Notes under the pieces: model-generated
Databases searched by the model: none
The model's input: only the letters and a program-made list of their open reading frames with translations
What the model was told of the DNA's origin: nothing
Shown here: positions 10,364-22,219 of the stretch, piece after piece
Layout of the letters: every line of letters begins with the position of its first letter
Numbering within the stretch: the stretch's first letter is position 1
Assembly: GCA_029851415.1 (NCBI GenBank)
Contig: CM056744.1
Coordinates: 14,267,268 to 14,331,267 of the forward strand
DNA: 64,000 nucleotides
Reading direction: 5' to 3'
From: Eretmocerus hayati
Lineage: Eukaryota; Arthropoda; Insecta; Hymenoptera; Aphelinidae
Made by a program: the position numbers and the translations under genes

Positions 10364-11026
10364 TGTTCCCGACTGAATTTAAGTGTGAACTCACTATTCT
10401 GAAAACACGATGAATTTGTCAAAATTGTGTAAGAATTGTGAAACTTATTGTAAATTTGTTAATAATTTATGATTGAATCATTTATCGATGGAATCTAATG
10501 AATTTTCTATAATTTGTGGAATCATGTTGGAGAAAATGGACACTCAATAAGTAACTTTTTGAAATCATTGAAATAGGGGATTGCCTCTATTTTTGTGCAA
10601 TTTGAGCACCGTGTTATAAGTTGAATTCTCATAAGAGGTGCAACTAGAGGTTGCACCTTTTCCAGTCGCGTGCACGTGATTCTTGGAATCGCGGCTCCCC
10701 ACCGATTTCGATCGATAATAGTGGAGACCGCGTCATGGAATGCGTGGAGGCAGACCATGGGCGCATGGCTACTCATGGCCATTCAACTATCGTTGAGTTT
10801 GAGTTGTCATGACAACCAAATCATTGTTTTTTCTTCGTTGCAAAATCTAAGGATCGGCTCACTTACGATTCAACTCGCTCCCGCGTTAGACTTGTCCAGT
10901 CATTCCAATTTTAAATCTGATTTTTATTGGTTTTGATTAGTTTTCAGGTAAATAGAGCTTTCTAGTTTCTCTTTCAAATTTGTGTCACGGTTTTCTTGAA
11001 TCACAATAAGAATAGTCTGGCGAACA
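10364..11026 (+). repeat. 3' LTR of the BEL/Pao element
   Basis: This 663-bp copy starts TGTTCCCGA and ends TGGCGAACA, then ATCAT, the same five bases as before the 5' LTR. It differs from the 5' copy by scattered substitutions and small indels, including an extra TTGCACC near 10652. Confidence 0.92.
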
Positions 11027-11031
11027 ATCAT

Positions 11032-12318
11032 CTCTTTGTGAGGCTGGGCCAACACCGTCAGGGTCTTGCAAATCATTGGACGATCTCTTTTATGAAGTCC
11101 TCAGCGCATATATCCCTTAATAACAGTATCCCTCCGAGAGATCGTAGTAAGTGAAGTTGATTTCTCATTCTCCTGTGATATCTGGAGTAAGCAGTGATTT
11201 TAGGAGCATATTGAAGTCAAAATTCGCACTCTAACATTGCATCTCATGAACACTAGTTTGGATTTTGTGCCACGATCCACTATCTTATCCAGCTATTGCG
11301 ATAAGTATTCACATGGGCAGAAGTCTCGTGATCTCGTGCTCCAAATAGAGTCATCGAAGATCAGCTGATCCCGTGCGTGTGGGAAATATAGGCTTGTGTC
11401 GCGTCTGTCTTCTTTTGATTGAATGAGTCTCGCGCAGCTTCACACGGGTCGCGGAATCAGGTCCAGCGGCGCCTAAGATGAGTGATCCTGGCACCGAATA
11501 AAGAGGGATCGATACTTCAAAAACTCCTCCATATGAATTCGCGCTGAGAAAAACTCCTCCAGCCTCCAATTCTCCAAGATTATTGATAAACACGCTGGAA
11601 CCAAGCACCCCAGTACGCCTCTTCTACTGCACGTGGAGACATGCTCGTGGTACAGAAATACTCGTCTTGGAAAAAGAAAATACCCGTATCCTCGGAAATC
11701 TCTTGCTTCCTATGAGTTTTTCCACACTGGAAATTGTTGTCCATAAGTTTTCGATGAGCCCTCCAAGGTCAAATAGAATCGAGTAGTTCAACTCTCAAAA
11801 TTAAAAAAAAAATTTTGGGTGAGCTAAAATTTTTGACCCCTACTGTAGACAACGCCCATTCTTCATGAAAGGGGGGATGATTCAAGCGGTTAGGGTATTT
11901 AAAATACCCTACAGTCTCTACTAGATAACGAGAAACCATTTGGCGATCAAATAGTGCTGGTCAATTAGGATCCATCATGCTCAAGTCACACTCTTCTGAT
12001 ATGGGGAACTGTGTTAACATCTCGCCATAAGCCTGCCAGTTTCCGACACGTCCCATACAAGAGTTCAGGAGGACAGTATAGTTTGTACTGATATGGAATA
12101 GGTCCTGAAAAATCGTCGCTTTTGCACCGTGTTTTCAATACGTATGACCGGTTTCGATTGCGTTTGATTTTGACTGCGTGTCGCGTTGGGTTCTATCCTC
12201 TTTCTCTCTTTCTCGACTAGAGGGAGGGAGGGGGTGGGCAAAAACTCTTACTTTCTGCATAATTTGGGAACACGGCAATTGCAAGGGCGCGTTCTACAGA
12301 GCAGAAAAATTATTCATA
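11032..12318. other. No recognisable gene
   Basis: Only short frames occur (the longest are 11351-11608 minus and 11583-11786 plus), without known motifs. The original host side of the BEL/Pao insertion resumes at 11032. A block near 11795-11860 is A/T-homopolymer rich. The purine-rich GAGGGAGGGAGGGGGTGGG tract near 12221-12238 could form G-quadruplexes. Confidence 0.4.
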
Positions 12319-12651
12319 CAATAGGAACTCTCCAACTCGAATTTCAAGAAACCCGGCCAAAAATTCGAGTTATGGAGTTTTTCGAGATAAGGAGTTCTTC
12401 GGAATGACACTCGATATATGGTGTCCTCGGTAAAGTCTATTCTAAAATTAATCTACTCCAGCCAACTCGTCAAGTCGTGACATATTAGATCAAATAGACT
12501 TTGGAAAATACTTCAAATACTTTCAATCACAGTTATCACATAGAATCATTCATTCTTGCTTGATGTTATGAAGATTGTAATTTCATACGATCGAAAGCAT
12601 TCTTCAACCTAGACGAAGCTGAAATAGTATATTACGCAACGATGTCGAAAA

Positions 12652-12805
12652 GTTGGATTTACGCACGAGTGAAAATCTTTACACACGAGTGCGTAAAGTA
12701 TCTCAACAGTGCGTAGAGATTCACATCTCGTGTGTAAAGTTTTTGCGAGTGCGGAAACCTTTCGACAGAGTTGGGTACGATATTTTTCGAAATTTTGTGC
12801 GGAAA
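12652..12805. repeat. Left cluster of GTGCGTAAAG-type motifs
   Basis: TTTACGCAC, GTGCGTAAAG, GTGTGTAAAG and GTGCGGAAAG variants occur in both orientations about every 15-30 bases. The cluster matches the one at 13758-13920. The segment TTTCGAAATTTTGTGCGG at its inner edge is inverted and repeated near 13900-13925. It looks like subterminal transposase-binding repeats of an element nested in the pogo-like one. Confidence 0.55.
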
Positions 12806-12881
12806 GTTAGTATTCTGTCAGTCACCCCATACGCCAGTAATCAAATCGTGATCGGGGCTGGTGGGGCAAGATGGAATAGAG

Positions 12882-12953
12882 CGGGGTCCAGGGGTGGCAG
12901 CCCCGGGTGGGGGTGCAAGGGGCGAAGCCCCCGCCGGGGGTCCGCCCCCCGAC
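12882..12953. repeat. GC-rich palindromic island
   Basis: Seventy bases of nearly pure G/C with nested hairpins, for example GGGGCGAAGCCCC and GGGGGTCCGCCCCC, sit in AT-rich DNA. The composition change is abrupt on both sides and ends in a run of A. No coding meaning is apparent. Confidence 0.6.
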
Positions 12954-13315
12954 TGAAAAAAAATTCTGAAAATGTATCAGAAAAAGATCTTTTGTTTGAT
13001 ATATCATATGTTACCGCATAGTTTGAAAATATCGATCTCAATTCTCAAAAGTACTAATAGTGGACAAGATCCGAAGTATGTAAGTTCATAAGATATTATC
13101 AATTCTGAATTTCGAGGAAAATTATTATAGAGTCTTATTAATATCGTCAAGGACGGGCAAAAATAAATCAACGGGTTGATGGAATAATATGCTATTCCTA
13201 TGGTTCAATAGAAAGAACTTGGACGATTATAATGATAATAATAATGTTCTGAATACACGGGATAGAAAGCGATTTCGAAAGAAGAGAACCTATGGATTCT
13301 TTCTTATAAACGAAT

Positions 13316-13708
13316 ATGAATACATCACCGACACTCTTTGTTGAGGCGAAGTATCCGAAGAGTGAATTTACATTTCCTTTGGACGTACGGTCCAAGGTAG
13401 ATTTCAAACCACCGAAACCACGGTGGAAGCACTCCAAAAAACTCTCAGTCGTATATATTGTATTGAACTCAATTAAATTCATAATCCACCGAAGTGAACT
13501 ATTTCCATGTTCAATTCGATGGCCGACCAAGATATTTCAATCGTATGGACTTATCAAGAGAGTAAGATTGAGAATAACAATTCAGAGAGCTCATAAGTAT
13601 TCATTCTATCGAGTGAAAGAAATCATTAACACTTGCTTTGGGCAGATTCAAATAAACGATTGGAGCACTCCGATTCTACTAGAATTAAGACAGAGATCAT
13701 TTTGCTAA
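13316..13708 (+). CDS. Unrecognised 130-codon frame
   Basis: This is the longest frame between the two GTGCGTAAAG clusters. It begins MNTSPTLFVEAKYPKSEF and is rich in lysine, arginine and isoleucine, with a basic stretch KPPKPRWKHSKK near residue 32. I see no known domain, signal peptide or membrane span. It may be a decayed protein of the nested element or a chance frame in AT-rich DNA. Confidence 0.15.
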   Translation: MNTSPTLFVEAKYPKSEFTFPLDVRSKVDFKPPKPRWKHSKKLSVVYIVLNSIKFIIHRSELFPCSIRWPTKIFQSYGLIKRVRLRITIQRAHKYSFYRVKEIINTCFGQIQINDWSTPILLELRQRSFC

Positions 13709-13757
13709 ACAACACAGAAACTTCAAGAGATGTTGTAGAATATCAGGCTAGAAAGAA

Positions 13758-13920
13758 AATACGGCAGTGCGTAAAGATACGTAGCGGTGTGTAAAGACAT
13801 ACCTTACGCACTGTTGGTGACTTCACGCACAGGTCTTTACGCATTCCGTGCGCAAAAATTTCTTTACGCACGGAAAAATGTTCCTTACGCACTAACTTTA
13901 CGCACATGATTTCGAAAATA
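13758..13920. repeat. Right cluster of GTGCGTAAAG-type motifs
   Basis: About nine copies of GTGCGTAAAG or its complement CTTTACGCAC are packed in 160 bases, with single-base variants. Its outer edge (to 13925) is an inverted match to 12780-12812. With the left cluster it brackets about 950 bp. Confidence 0.55.
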
Positions 13921-14389
13921 TCTTCTTCTCGGTCCCTCCAGCTCCTTCAAATATGATGTTTGGAATGCTGAGCTTCAATGCAATATCTTGTTCAGTAGAA
14001 TTTGATGATTTGGGTTCTTCTATATTTTTGAATTTCTCCGCTACAGTTAGAGTGCGAAGTTATCGCTTTGATTGTGCCGTTGTGACCGTCGATGGATCAT
14101 TGGTACGTTCATAATAATGAATTCGAGACTTGCTAAACAGGGAATTTCGAGATGGGGAGTTTTTTGCTCGAACCATAGGCGAGAATCGATAAAATTTTCG
14201 ACTTAGGGAGTTTTTGCCGGCGACATTTTTTTTCGGCTTAGGGGGTTATCAGTTTACCATGTATTTTTTCAAGTTAGATAGTTTTGAGTTAGAGAGTTTC
14301 CACTGTAATAATAATTAATCATTGTTATTCAACCGTAGGTGTCGAGAGATGGGCAGTACGATACGTATGGGGGACAAAACAGTTTTGAC

Positions 14390-15420
14390 AAATGAGTCAC
14401 GACCGGAAAATCCTTTTGACTATGAATGATAAGTCATTCATGTAGGAGTCATTCATTATAGTATCGCCAACTTCTGAGTCGTGAGTCACAGATTGTTCTT
14501 ATAGATTTGGTACATATTATACATTCGTGATGTAGGAAGCACAATTGTTAGGCCCCGGAAGTGATACGTGCAGGTTTGGCGACCAATTTTTGTTCTCAAA
14601 ATTTCCAAAAAATCGATTATTTCATTCTTTGATTCATTTTTGCGCGTGCATGGTCCGTTAGAAAGGATCTCCCTAATACCAATTTCAACGTAAACAAAGC
14701 TGATTTCCCTGAATAAGATACTGGTAGAATCGGGAAATGTCAACATCTCAAAAATATTAAAAGAGTGAGCAAAGATGATTCCCTTGAAAAAAGGAAGATT
14801 CTGGAGTATTGGAACGAATCAGGCTGCAGATTCGGTTTCTCCATCGAAAAATACGTGAAAAAACATGTTCAGCCAAATCGTATTCCTCGATCGCAGGTAC
14901 TGTACGCAGATGCTATCCACGCGGAAGCACGAATCAAGCCACTTTTTTTATGATTATTCTTAGAACATTATGCAAAGCAACCCATCCTGAAAAGATCCCA
15001 ATCTCAGTATCCACCAAGAATAATCGATTTCAATATACTTTTAACAATTCTTGATGTAAAATTTGAGAAAGCCAATGAGGATACAAGATTTGAGTCGAAG
15101 TGGATGCCAAGGTCCTTAAAATGTTTTTTATTCGAGGTAACTACTTCTTCGAGGTTATGTTGACATTTTCCGATTCGGCGAGTATTTCATTCAGAAACTT
15201 CATTTTTTCCACTCCGAGATATGTATTTGTAATATTCTTCTTCACTGATTCTATACACGTGAAAAATCACATCCAGGGCCTAAAAACTATGGTTTCTATT
15301 TTCTTCCATCATATATCACATGTACCTGAAGTTATAAAATAATCTGTAACCCGTGATCCGAAAGTTGGCGATATTACAATAAATGACTCGTAGTTAGCTG
15401 AGTCCAATGATAATCATCTT
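14390..15420. repeat. Diverged large inverted repeat
   Basis: The complement of 14390-14746 aligns with 15140-15420. Both begin GTTGACATTT.CCGATTC, share GGGGCCTAA / AGGGCCTAA, and end AGTTGGCGATA followed by ATGAATGACTC / ATAAATGACTC. The arms are about 280-350 bp and noticeably diverged, separated by about 390 bases. The frames at 14486-14746 (minus) and 15100-15342 (plus) are the two arms read in parallel and share MLTF.DS.SI.FR; I take this as duplicated non-coding or decayed sequence. Confidence 0.55.
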
Positions 15421-17640
15421 GGCAACAATCTCGCACTAAAGCTCCAGAAAGGCATAAGAGTTGCCTGATCCTTTCATCAGTTGAACTTGAGTTGCGTACG
15501 TAACTTATTGAATGATTTGAGACTTACAAATCAAATTCATGATCACACGCATCTTTGAAAAATAACAAAAGTCCAATCACGTACAGAATCTTAGATTAGC
15601 TTCGAAATGTGTTTCTCAATGGGTCGAGATTCTTATTCCCCCAGATAGGTTCATTCATAAGTGAGGAACAATTAATGTTTTTCAACGTAACGAATTCAGA
15701 TATTTCAGTTGTTGTGTTCAAAGAACTGATCTGTCATCTAATTTCACGCTTGTGCATCAGCTGTACTACTTCGAAGCCTCGACCAGTCAAAGAACATATC
15801 TGTCTTCTCGAAACGGATATATTGAACGTAAGAGATTCTTCAATCAGGAGTAAGACTACGAACCACAATCATAATGATGCAATTGACATTTGAATTACAG
15901 TAAAAAGTCAGTAGAATATTGACAATCTCATAGCCACCAAAGATTGGTTCAAACCTGATTCTCCCTCTTCTGAACTTGTTTAGTTTCCAATAGATCGATT
16001 AACACAGGTTGTGAGATTGAACGATTTGGACTTTTCCACATTCCAATGGGCACTGGTCGATTGTGTTTTTTCACTAGATCGCTCTTCACCTCATGGCATT
16101 ACTATGCTGTCGATTCAACCACGTATTATTGATGAGTCTGGATAGCCGATGATGATTATTACAGATTCAAGAAGGGTTCTGATGAAAAATTTATTTGATC
16201 GATCGAAATGCAGAATGTAAACTCTGCGGTCTCTAATTGTGGCCACGGCTTCGATCGAGCTGACAGGAAGGTGACTTTTCTATAAACGTTGAAGAACAAT
16301 GATACGAATAGAGATAACTACTCCCCATTCCGTTTGTTATGAAGTTAAATTATCGAATTGATGTCTAGCCGGATTTGGCTGTTGTGATCACATAGCAAGA
16401 GTCGTCCATGATATATAGGTGATTTCTCCATAATTGATGCACTTCGTGACATGGAATAGCAACCATCTGACAAGATAAAATGAACTCGTTTTGTCTATAA
16501 GACCCACTGAAACTTATTGAAACAACTATGTTTAAACAGTTGCAATTAGCAGCAAACGAAGTAAAAACTTCTAGCCAACTTCAGCTCATGATATGATCCC
16601 AAGATGCCCTGTTTACCGTGGTCTTTTGTAAGCGTACTTCACACATTCAGAGTGCTTATTCTATCAAGATAATCATCAGATGCTTATCACTGAGAAAAAA
16701 GTAAAACAGAAAGAGCTTGAGACTCCGGCAGTTTCTGCTTGAGAGCCAAGCAGTTTAGGCTCGAGTGGCAAGGTAAGTGTAGGTCACGCCGCGCGAGCTT
16801 GGGTAGCCAAGCAGAATTCACTTGGTACCCAAGTATATATATCATAATAGTATAATCAGCATGGCTTCCAGATCATCTCATGCAATATATTTCAATTGCA
16901 ATGCGATCAAATACTGTAAAATGTCGAAGAAGTATTCGAAAGGTACAGCCGACAGGCCATGGGTTATTATATTATTAAATATAATTGAATAACATCACCA
17001 CTGGGCTTCTATATACAGAAATATTGATCGCATATTTGTGCAATATGAGTTAGTGTACTCAACTCGCGCCCATCTGCCAATCTCAAGCATGGGCAATCGC
17101 CGACCATCCCGATAATTTATTTTACATTTGTTTTATGTTAAAACATGAGAAAATGAGTTGTTTGGATCGGCTCTGACTCATTTCTGCGTTTCTCAGAAAA
17201 TTTGAATTGATTTTTTCATTTTTCATGTTTACGCAGCTAAAAAATCACCGAGGAAATTGCGTTCAGTAAAAACAGTGCCAAATTTTTGCAAGCCCACCAA
17301 TCTCAACGTTCTTTAATGCATTTGGTGCTGTTTTCAAGACCTCCGTAATACGTTTTCCAGAAGAGCCAAACTCGGATCTAAAGCTATTCCATGAGTACAA
17401 TACGGAAATGCTTTGTAAAACAACAAGGCCAACATCGAAGAGTGGCTACTATTATACCCTTATATGGTTATCTCGAAAGGGCGTGAAAATACGAATTTTT
17501 TCACTGCTCAGAACGTGTTTATCGCGTCAAAATAGGTAAGAAGTAGTGGTCGGGACCGACAAAATTCTCCAAATGTGGTTACACAGCGATGAAAACGGAT
17601 GGAAACAATTTTATGCACTTTATCGCTGACTCACAGAGTT
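15421..17640. other. No recognisable gene; repeat copy at 15990-16270
   Basis: 15990-16270 matches 5260-5560 as a dispersed repeat. A block at 16720-16835 repeats the words GAGAGCCAAGCAG and GGTAGCCAAGCAG, and is echoed near 23350-23380. A 94-codon frame at 15609-15893 has no recognisable motif. Confidence 0.35.
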
Positions 17641-17875
17641 TTGAATGATAGGGGCAAGTTGGTTACACACTTTTGTACCCTCTCAAAAATAACTTATTGG
17701 AAGAATTGGAACATCTCAACTCCAGTTAATTTAAATTACACGTACTTTAGCTGATTCAAAAGGTCTTAACGCAAACTTTACAATGAGTTGGGAAACTTTC
17801 AGAAATATTGAGATCAGCCAAAGTTGTTGAGAAATGGTTCAATGGGGGCAAGTTGGACACACTCACCTTATTTTC
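17641..17875. repeat. Fragment of the GGTAAGTGTRCC repeat family
   Basis: GGGGCAAGTTGG occurs near 17651 and again near 17845, the second running into ACACACTCACCTTAT. The same words form the inverted ends of the elements at 35.85-38.05 and 53.4-54.4 kb. A complete pair of ends is not seen here. Confidence 0.45.
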
Positions 17876-18047
17876 AATGGGGTTCCACGAGATGAGAAAT
17901 TTTACCGTGATGACTTTTAGGATATTGTAATCAATAGACGGGGTAGGCAACCAATGAAATTCATAAGAAGACTATTATTAGCTAGGAAATGATTATATTT
18001 CACAATTCAAATTAAGAGTAATTAATCAACATTATGTACTTTTCAGT

Positions 18048-19600
18048 TTATAGTACATATTTTGGCGTGACATACAGATATTCATCAATTTTAGTAAAGA
18101 TGCATGGATGGATATCTGGCAGGTTTTTGACATTTTTGACCACGTGGCTTTGCCGAGCAATAACTAGATAAAAATAAACAGTTTTGTCGAAATAGTAATT
18201 TGTATGAGGCTGAAAAAGAGTGAATACCTCTTGCTGTACGATGAATATATCTTCAATCAACCCAAACACCAACAAATCGTAATCACCCATCTCAATCACG
18301 CACATCATCCCCAATTCAAATGTAGTCCCTCTAAAAACGACATTGTTCGTCGATGAGATAACGATGTGTGCTGGTACATCAGAGAAGTATGCTTGTCTTA
18401 ATCGAGGATCAATATAATCATAGGCGTTTACTTCAATGTCAGGGATTTGTAAGCTTCCGGTTGCTTTGAAGTGAGCTGGTTTCAACTGAGAACGCAAGCT
18501 TATGGTTTTCAAGATATTTTGTGTGTTACTTGAACAAGTAGCAACCGCTTTCAATTCACGTTGCTTGGACTCCATCCTCATGGCCCAATAATGGATGAGA
18601 GGACCATATTTCCTCAAAATTCTCAATACGTGTATCAAGAGATGGAATTTGTACTTCAAGTGGCCAAAGAGTTTGATGTATAAGGAAAGGAATTCTGGAA
18701 TCAACATTTCCAATTTCATGTAATGACGTTCGACATTTCGAGGCGATAGTAATATATCAATAATTCCTCTATAAATCGTGTACAATTCCCAAGTTTCATT
18801 TTCGCCCTCGAAATGTCTCATTTTCTCACCAACTATCAAGCCAAAAGATCTTGTAAAATTTATCATTTCAGCTGATGACATTTTCAATTTATTGTTACCC
18901 GTGATATGAGCTTTCTTTATGACGGGAACTTTGTTTGACAGAGGAGTAGTGTTTTCGTTGAATGTTTCAATCCTCGCATTCAAATAATCAAGGTCGAAAA
19001 TTTGTTGTTTGTGGATCAGGTCATTGCACACGTTCGTCAGTAAATAGCTAGCTCTACCCTCAAATTCGTCATGTATCAAATCCAGAACAGAATTATTTAT
19101 AGCACTGTAATTGTCCCACTCACTGAAACAGCATAACTCAACCACTCCAGTTTCAGATGGATTTTTAAGTCGACAATCAGCTTCATAATTTTCTTCGGTT
19201 CTAAGTAAATTTTGATCCTCTTGGAAAATCGTTTTCATTTCTTCCACAGTAGCTCGACATATACTACATGGTCTTCCACAAATAAAATACGGGACAAAGC
19301 CTTGATCCTCGTTTGAAGCCTTATTGTCACCAGTAAATAAACAAGGGCAAAAATACACGTGTTCATCTCGGTCGGGCAAATTGATAGTAAGTCCATTTCT
19401 TTCTAAGTCTATCAATTCGCGGATGACAGGCGCGAAGATTTGTCTATTCCCGAACTCCTTCTTATCTTTTGTATAAAATAGCTCAGCCAGAAAGATATTG
19501 TCGAGTTTGGATGAAAGCTGTGGCGGAAAGCCAGGGAGATGGATAAACACGTCTCCTAAAAGAGTTTTCCACGCATTCGAACCAAAAGCATTGCCACATG
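18048..19600 (-). pseudogene. Transposase-like C-terminal region (500 codons)
   Basis: The frame continues upstream of its ATG (19550) to about 19600, where GNAFGSNAWKTLLGDVF can be read; this is the piece that should follow the DDF at the end of the neighbouring frame. So one small frameshift near 19602 splits a single protein. Features in order: LPGFPPQLSSKLDNIFLAEL, FGN-IFAPVIRELIDLERNG, a cysteine cluster CGRPCSIC (about residues 91-98), a long helical region, then LKYKFHLLIHVLRILRKYGPLIHYWAMRMESKQRELK. That last block is the signature of the animal transposon protein family containing H.L.H....GPL...W.MR.E.K. It is probably a DNA-binding/transposition protein of a cut-and-paste element. 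No stop lies in the 500 codons, so the damage is recent. Confidence 0.55.
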
Positions 19601-20143
19601 AAAATCATCATTCGAGATAACGAGAGGTATCACTATGCGATCTCCGAAGTCACGCGATAAATTCTTCCAGAATTCGCCTTGCATGAGATTATAAACAATG
19701 TCTGACTCACAAGTGACCTCGTTTGTGTAGGACATGAGTAATTGAAAAGCCCCTGGGATTTCGAGTAAGGACTTCAGCGTCCCTTTTAAGGACAAATGTT
19801 GAATTACTGCTTGTTTGCCATCGGGCTTCTGCAGTAAAAAATCTTGGGGCATCTTCAACAACCCCTTCTCTTTATACATATTGAATCTCTTGTACTCTGT
19901 GTCATACTTGCTCATAGTTCTAGCGAAAGTATCAGCGACACACTTAACATTAATTAGAGTTGACTTATCACAACTCGAGTTTGACTCGCATTGTCTTAGA
20001 ACGTATCTGAAGAATGTTTCTTTGCTAAACTGCAACAGCGTTTCAAGAAATAACTGCACGACTGCGCGTGGGACTAGTGTATTATTATATAAACTCAATG
20101 TTGAAGTAACAATCTCTTTTTCAAACTCCTCTGATGGCGTCAT
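19556..20143 (-). pseudogene. Transposase-like middle region (195 codons)
   Basis: The frame begins MTPSEEFEKEIVTSTLSLYN and ends with the conserved IVIPLVISNDDFH, after which the family expects a glycine-asparagine and LG-S sequence. That sequence appears in another frame a few bases on, so the last dozen residues of this frame are out of register. Central features are a helical block with KCVADTFARTMSKYD and a segment YNLMQGEFWKNLSRDFGD, typical of the same family. It joins the 500-codon frame downstream and the 168-codon frame upstream. Confidence 0.5.
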
Positions 20144-20234
20144 TTTGTCAATGTATGGACAACTTGAGGGTCAAATCACAATTAGTCGTAGGAACTCAGT
20201 TAACAATCTTTGGAGTGCCAAATCAAATATAGAA

Positions 20235-20741
20235 TTATAAAAGATCTGAAGATCGTTTTTGATCCAAGGTTTCGATGAACTTATCGGCGCTTCGGTAAAG
20301 ATCCCGAATATCCTCTAAATTATTTTTATAAATTCGGCGTTGCAAGAAAACCCAGACCAAATTGCATTCACCAGTATATGGGATGCCTAAGGCCGAAAAT
20401 GATTGATAACAGTAGTCGAAACCATCTAGGAGACTATTTGATTCTACAACAAAATCAATAGCATTTATGGTCACAAACGCAAATATCTCTGGGGCACCCT
20501 GAATATTTGCTAGTCCATCTCGAGACAAATTACCTACAAATGTTACAAATGGACCAATCGGTCGTTTATCTGCAAGACTATATTCATAACGTTTCGCTTT
20601 GAACTCCTCAAATCCAGCAATAGTTGCCAGTGACAAAAGAAAGATCTGAGGATATCGGTGGCAGAGTGCCCAAACTTGTTCAATACTACACCGTCCGAGT
20701 CTCTTTTTGTGACAATTTTTGCCAGAAATCTGACGAGACAC
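20235..20741 (-). pseudogene. Transposase-locus frame, 168 codons
   Basis: Residues 60-168 contain GPFVTFVG and FDYCYQSFSALGIPYTGECNLVWVFLQRRIY. The hydrophobic-aromatic pattern resembles N-terminal regions that precede the transposase-like part in related animal proteins. It overlaps the next frame upstream (20543-21058) in another register, so either a frameshift or a short intron lies in 20640-20740. No catalytic motif is visible. Confidence 0.35.
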
Positions 20742-21058
20742 CGAAGAGCAGCTATGTAACTCTGGTTGGATGCAATGAGTTGATTGTCAGCTGCGTCAAG
20801 TTTTTTCTTCTCCTTAGCAAGGCTAACTATAAGTGGAGTCGAAATTTCAAATGCAATCTTGAAGTTGGGAGGAGTCCCATTCTTGGATGTGTAATCATGT
20901 GACCACAAACGATGCCCTATCGTACTTGTCCTCAATCCTTTGTATAGGATGGAATGTTCCTTGTAGTCTTTTTGAGGTAATCTGATCAAGTAAGAATCAT
21001 CCCAATTTTTGATCATAAGACTCCACGGTTCATAATTTTCTGCTAGCCATCGCAACAA
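20543..21058 (-). pseudogene. Transposase-locus frame with WL-PW motif, 171 codons
   Basis: Its start reads LLRWLAENYEPWSLMIKNWDD, matching the pattern L.WL..N..PW..V...W that I associate with proteins of this transposon family. A lysine/aspartate-rich helix KEKKKLDAADNQ lies near residue 85. The homologous reading appears to enter from an intron upstream rather than at the ATG. The last 40 codons are probably out of frame. Confidence 0.4.
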
Positions 21059-21178
21059 TGTTTCGGCCCATGTGAATATGACATATACAACACAGTATAA
21101 CTTCCAATACAGTTGAGCCCAAAAGGAAGATTCGCTGGAGTTCTAACAAATTCAAGAGTTGTAGCAGGAAGAACTCAC

Positions 21179-21408
21179 CTTCGCTCAACACCTGCGCTTT
21201 TGTTATTATTCCTCTACTGATGAGCCATTTCCGTTCATTTAAATACTTTTCATAGACAGACCCACCAGTGTCCACAGATTTCTTTGTTTCCGTTGCTTTT
21301 TTGAATGCGTGGTAGAATATAGCCTTCACTTGTGCTTTTGTTTTGCCTGGGACGATGAGGGTGTCAGCTATTTCCTCAGTCCACTCTTCAAATCTCTCTT
21401 TGACAATA
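21179..21408 (-). CDS. Internal exon of the transposase locus
   Basis: A TTCACTTACAG acceptor precedes 21408 and GTGAGT follows 21179, so a 230-bp exon is well defined. It encodes VKERFEEWTEEIADTLIVPG followed by a basic helical stretch and ends at VLSEG. The composition suggests a nucleic-acid-binding or oligomerisation segment; I do not recognise a named domain. Its position suggests that it joins the 171-codon frame downstream. Confidence 0.45.
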
Positions 21409-22219
21409 CTGTAAGTGAATGATGACACACATGTAAGCCAAAATAGTTTTTCAAAGCTTTCCACATGAAAAGGTGAATATCAATTGACTTGAAGGTGTAA
21501 CAGTGCGGAAATAAGGTATATACCTGTGCATTCACAAAAGTAAATTCATGGGCAGATCAGAAGTAGAAAATGTATGAATGAATTTGTCCATGGTCAGATA
21601 CTTTCCAATGCATAGTTCAAGTCAGAGAGTGGAAGAAAAGCCTTAGGAATAGTTTTGAAATTCAATAGTAGTAGTACGATGATCCTGAAGTCAACCATAT
21701 TCTAATCAAAATAATAACACGGCTAAGGTGTATTCCATTCAGATTCTGCATAGCTTCTTTATGGTTTTTATAAAGAAATGGATTGAGTAGAAGCGAATGA
21801 CACTCATGCACCTTTCTTCCTCAAGCAAATGTCAAAGTTAGCACAGAAATTCCTTGGGACAGCTGAACTTGTTCAGGCAATGTAAATATTTGAGTCAAGA
21901 TTTTATAGGAGAACATAATGTATACCTGAATTTCTTTGTCCCGTTGAATTCATGCGTGATTAATAGATTACAAATCATACGAGTCTCTAGAGTCCCTTCT
22001 TCTAATGGTTTTCGTATCTTGAAACCTTCATAAGTAGTGTTCAGTAGATGTTTGAGACTAACTTTTTCAGCTGTTGGGATAAAATTTGAGGTTCATGATT
22101 TGAATTTTGGGATACTCTCTCAATCTGAGTATTTTCATTTAGAAACTCATTGAAGAGAAATGAGTAACATAAAATGCATGCACATGGCCACAAAGGGATA
22201 AATGATAAACTACGCATAC

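Larger units (their letters stand above)
5732..11026 (+). mobile_element. Complete BEL/Pao LTR retrotransposon, defective
   Basis: Two LTRs of exactly 663 bp flank the element. Five-base ATCAT duplications border it (5727-5731 and 11027-11031), which proves a single retroviral-type insertion. Order: 5' LTR, primer-binding site, short gag-like start, protease, reverse transcriptase, RNase H, integrase, polypurine tract, 3' LTR. The protein order (protease before reverse transcriptase, integrase last) and the motifs are those of BEL/Pao. By eye the LTRs agree at roughly nine bases in ten, so the insertion is old. The pol frame is cut by numerous stops, many of them TGA, and by frameshifts, and gag is nearly absent. 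The element is dead but structurally complete. Confidence 0.92.
12319..14305. mobile_element. Non-autonomous pogo/Tigger-like element
   Basis: The left end reads CAATAGGAACTCTCCAACTC and the complement of the right end reads CAGTGGAAACTCTCTAACTC. TA dinucleotides flank both ends (12317-12318 and 14306-14307), as in pogo-type transposons. The inner sides of both ends repeat related words (GAGTTTTTCGAG, GGGAGTTTTT, AACTCCC), the subterminal pattern of this superfamily. No transposase is present in the roughly 2 kb between. It would have been mobilised in trans. Confidence 0.6.
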
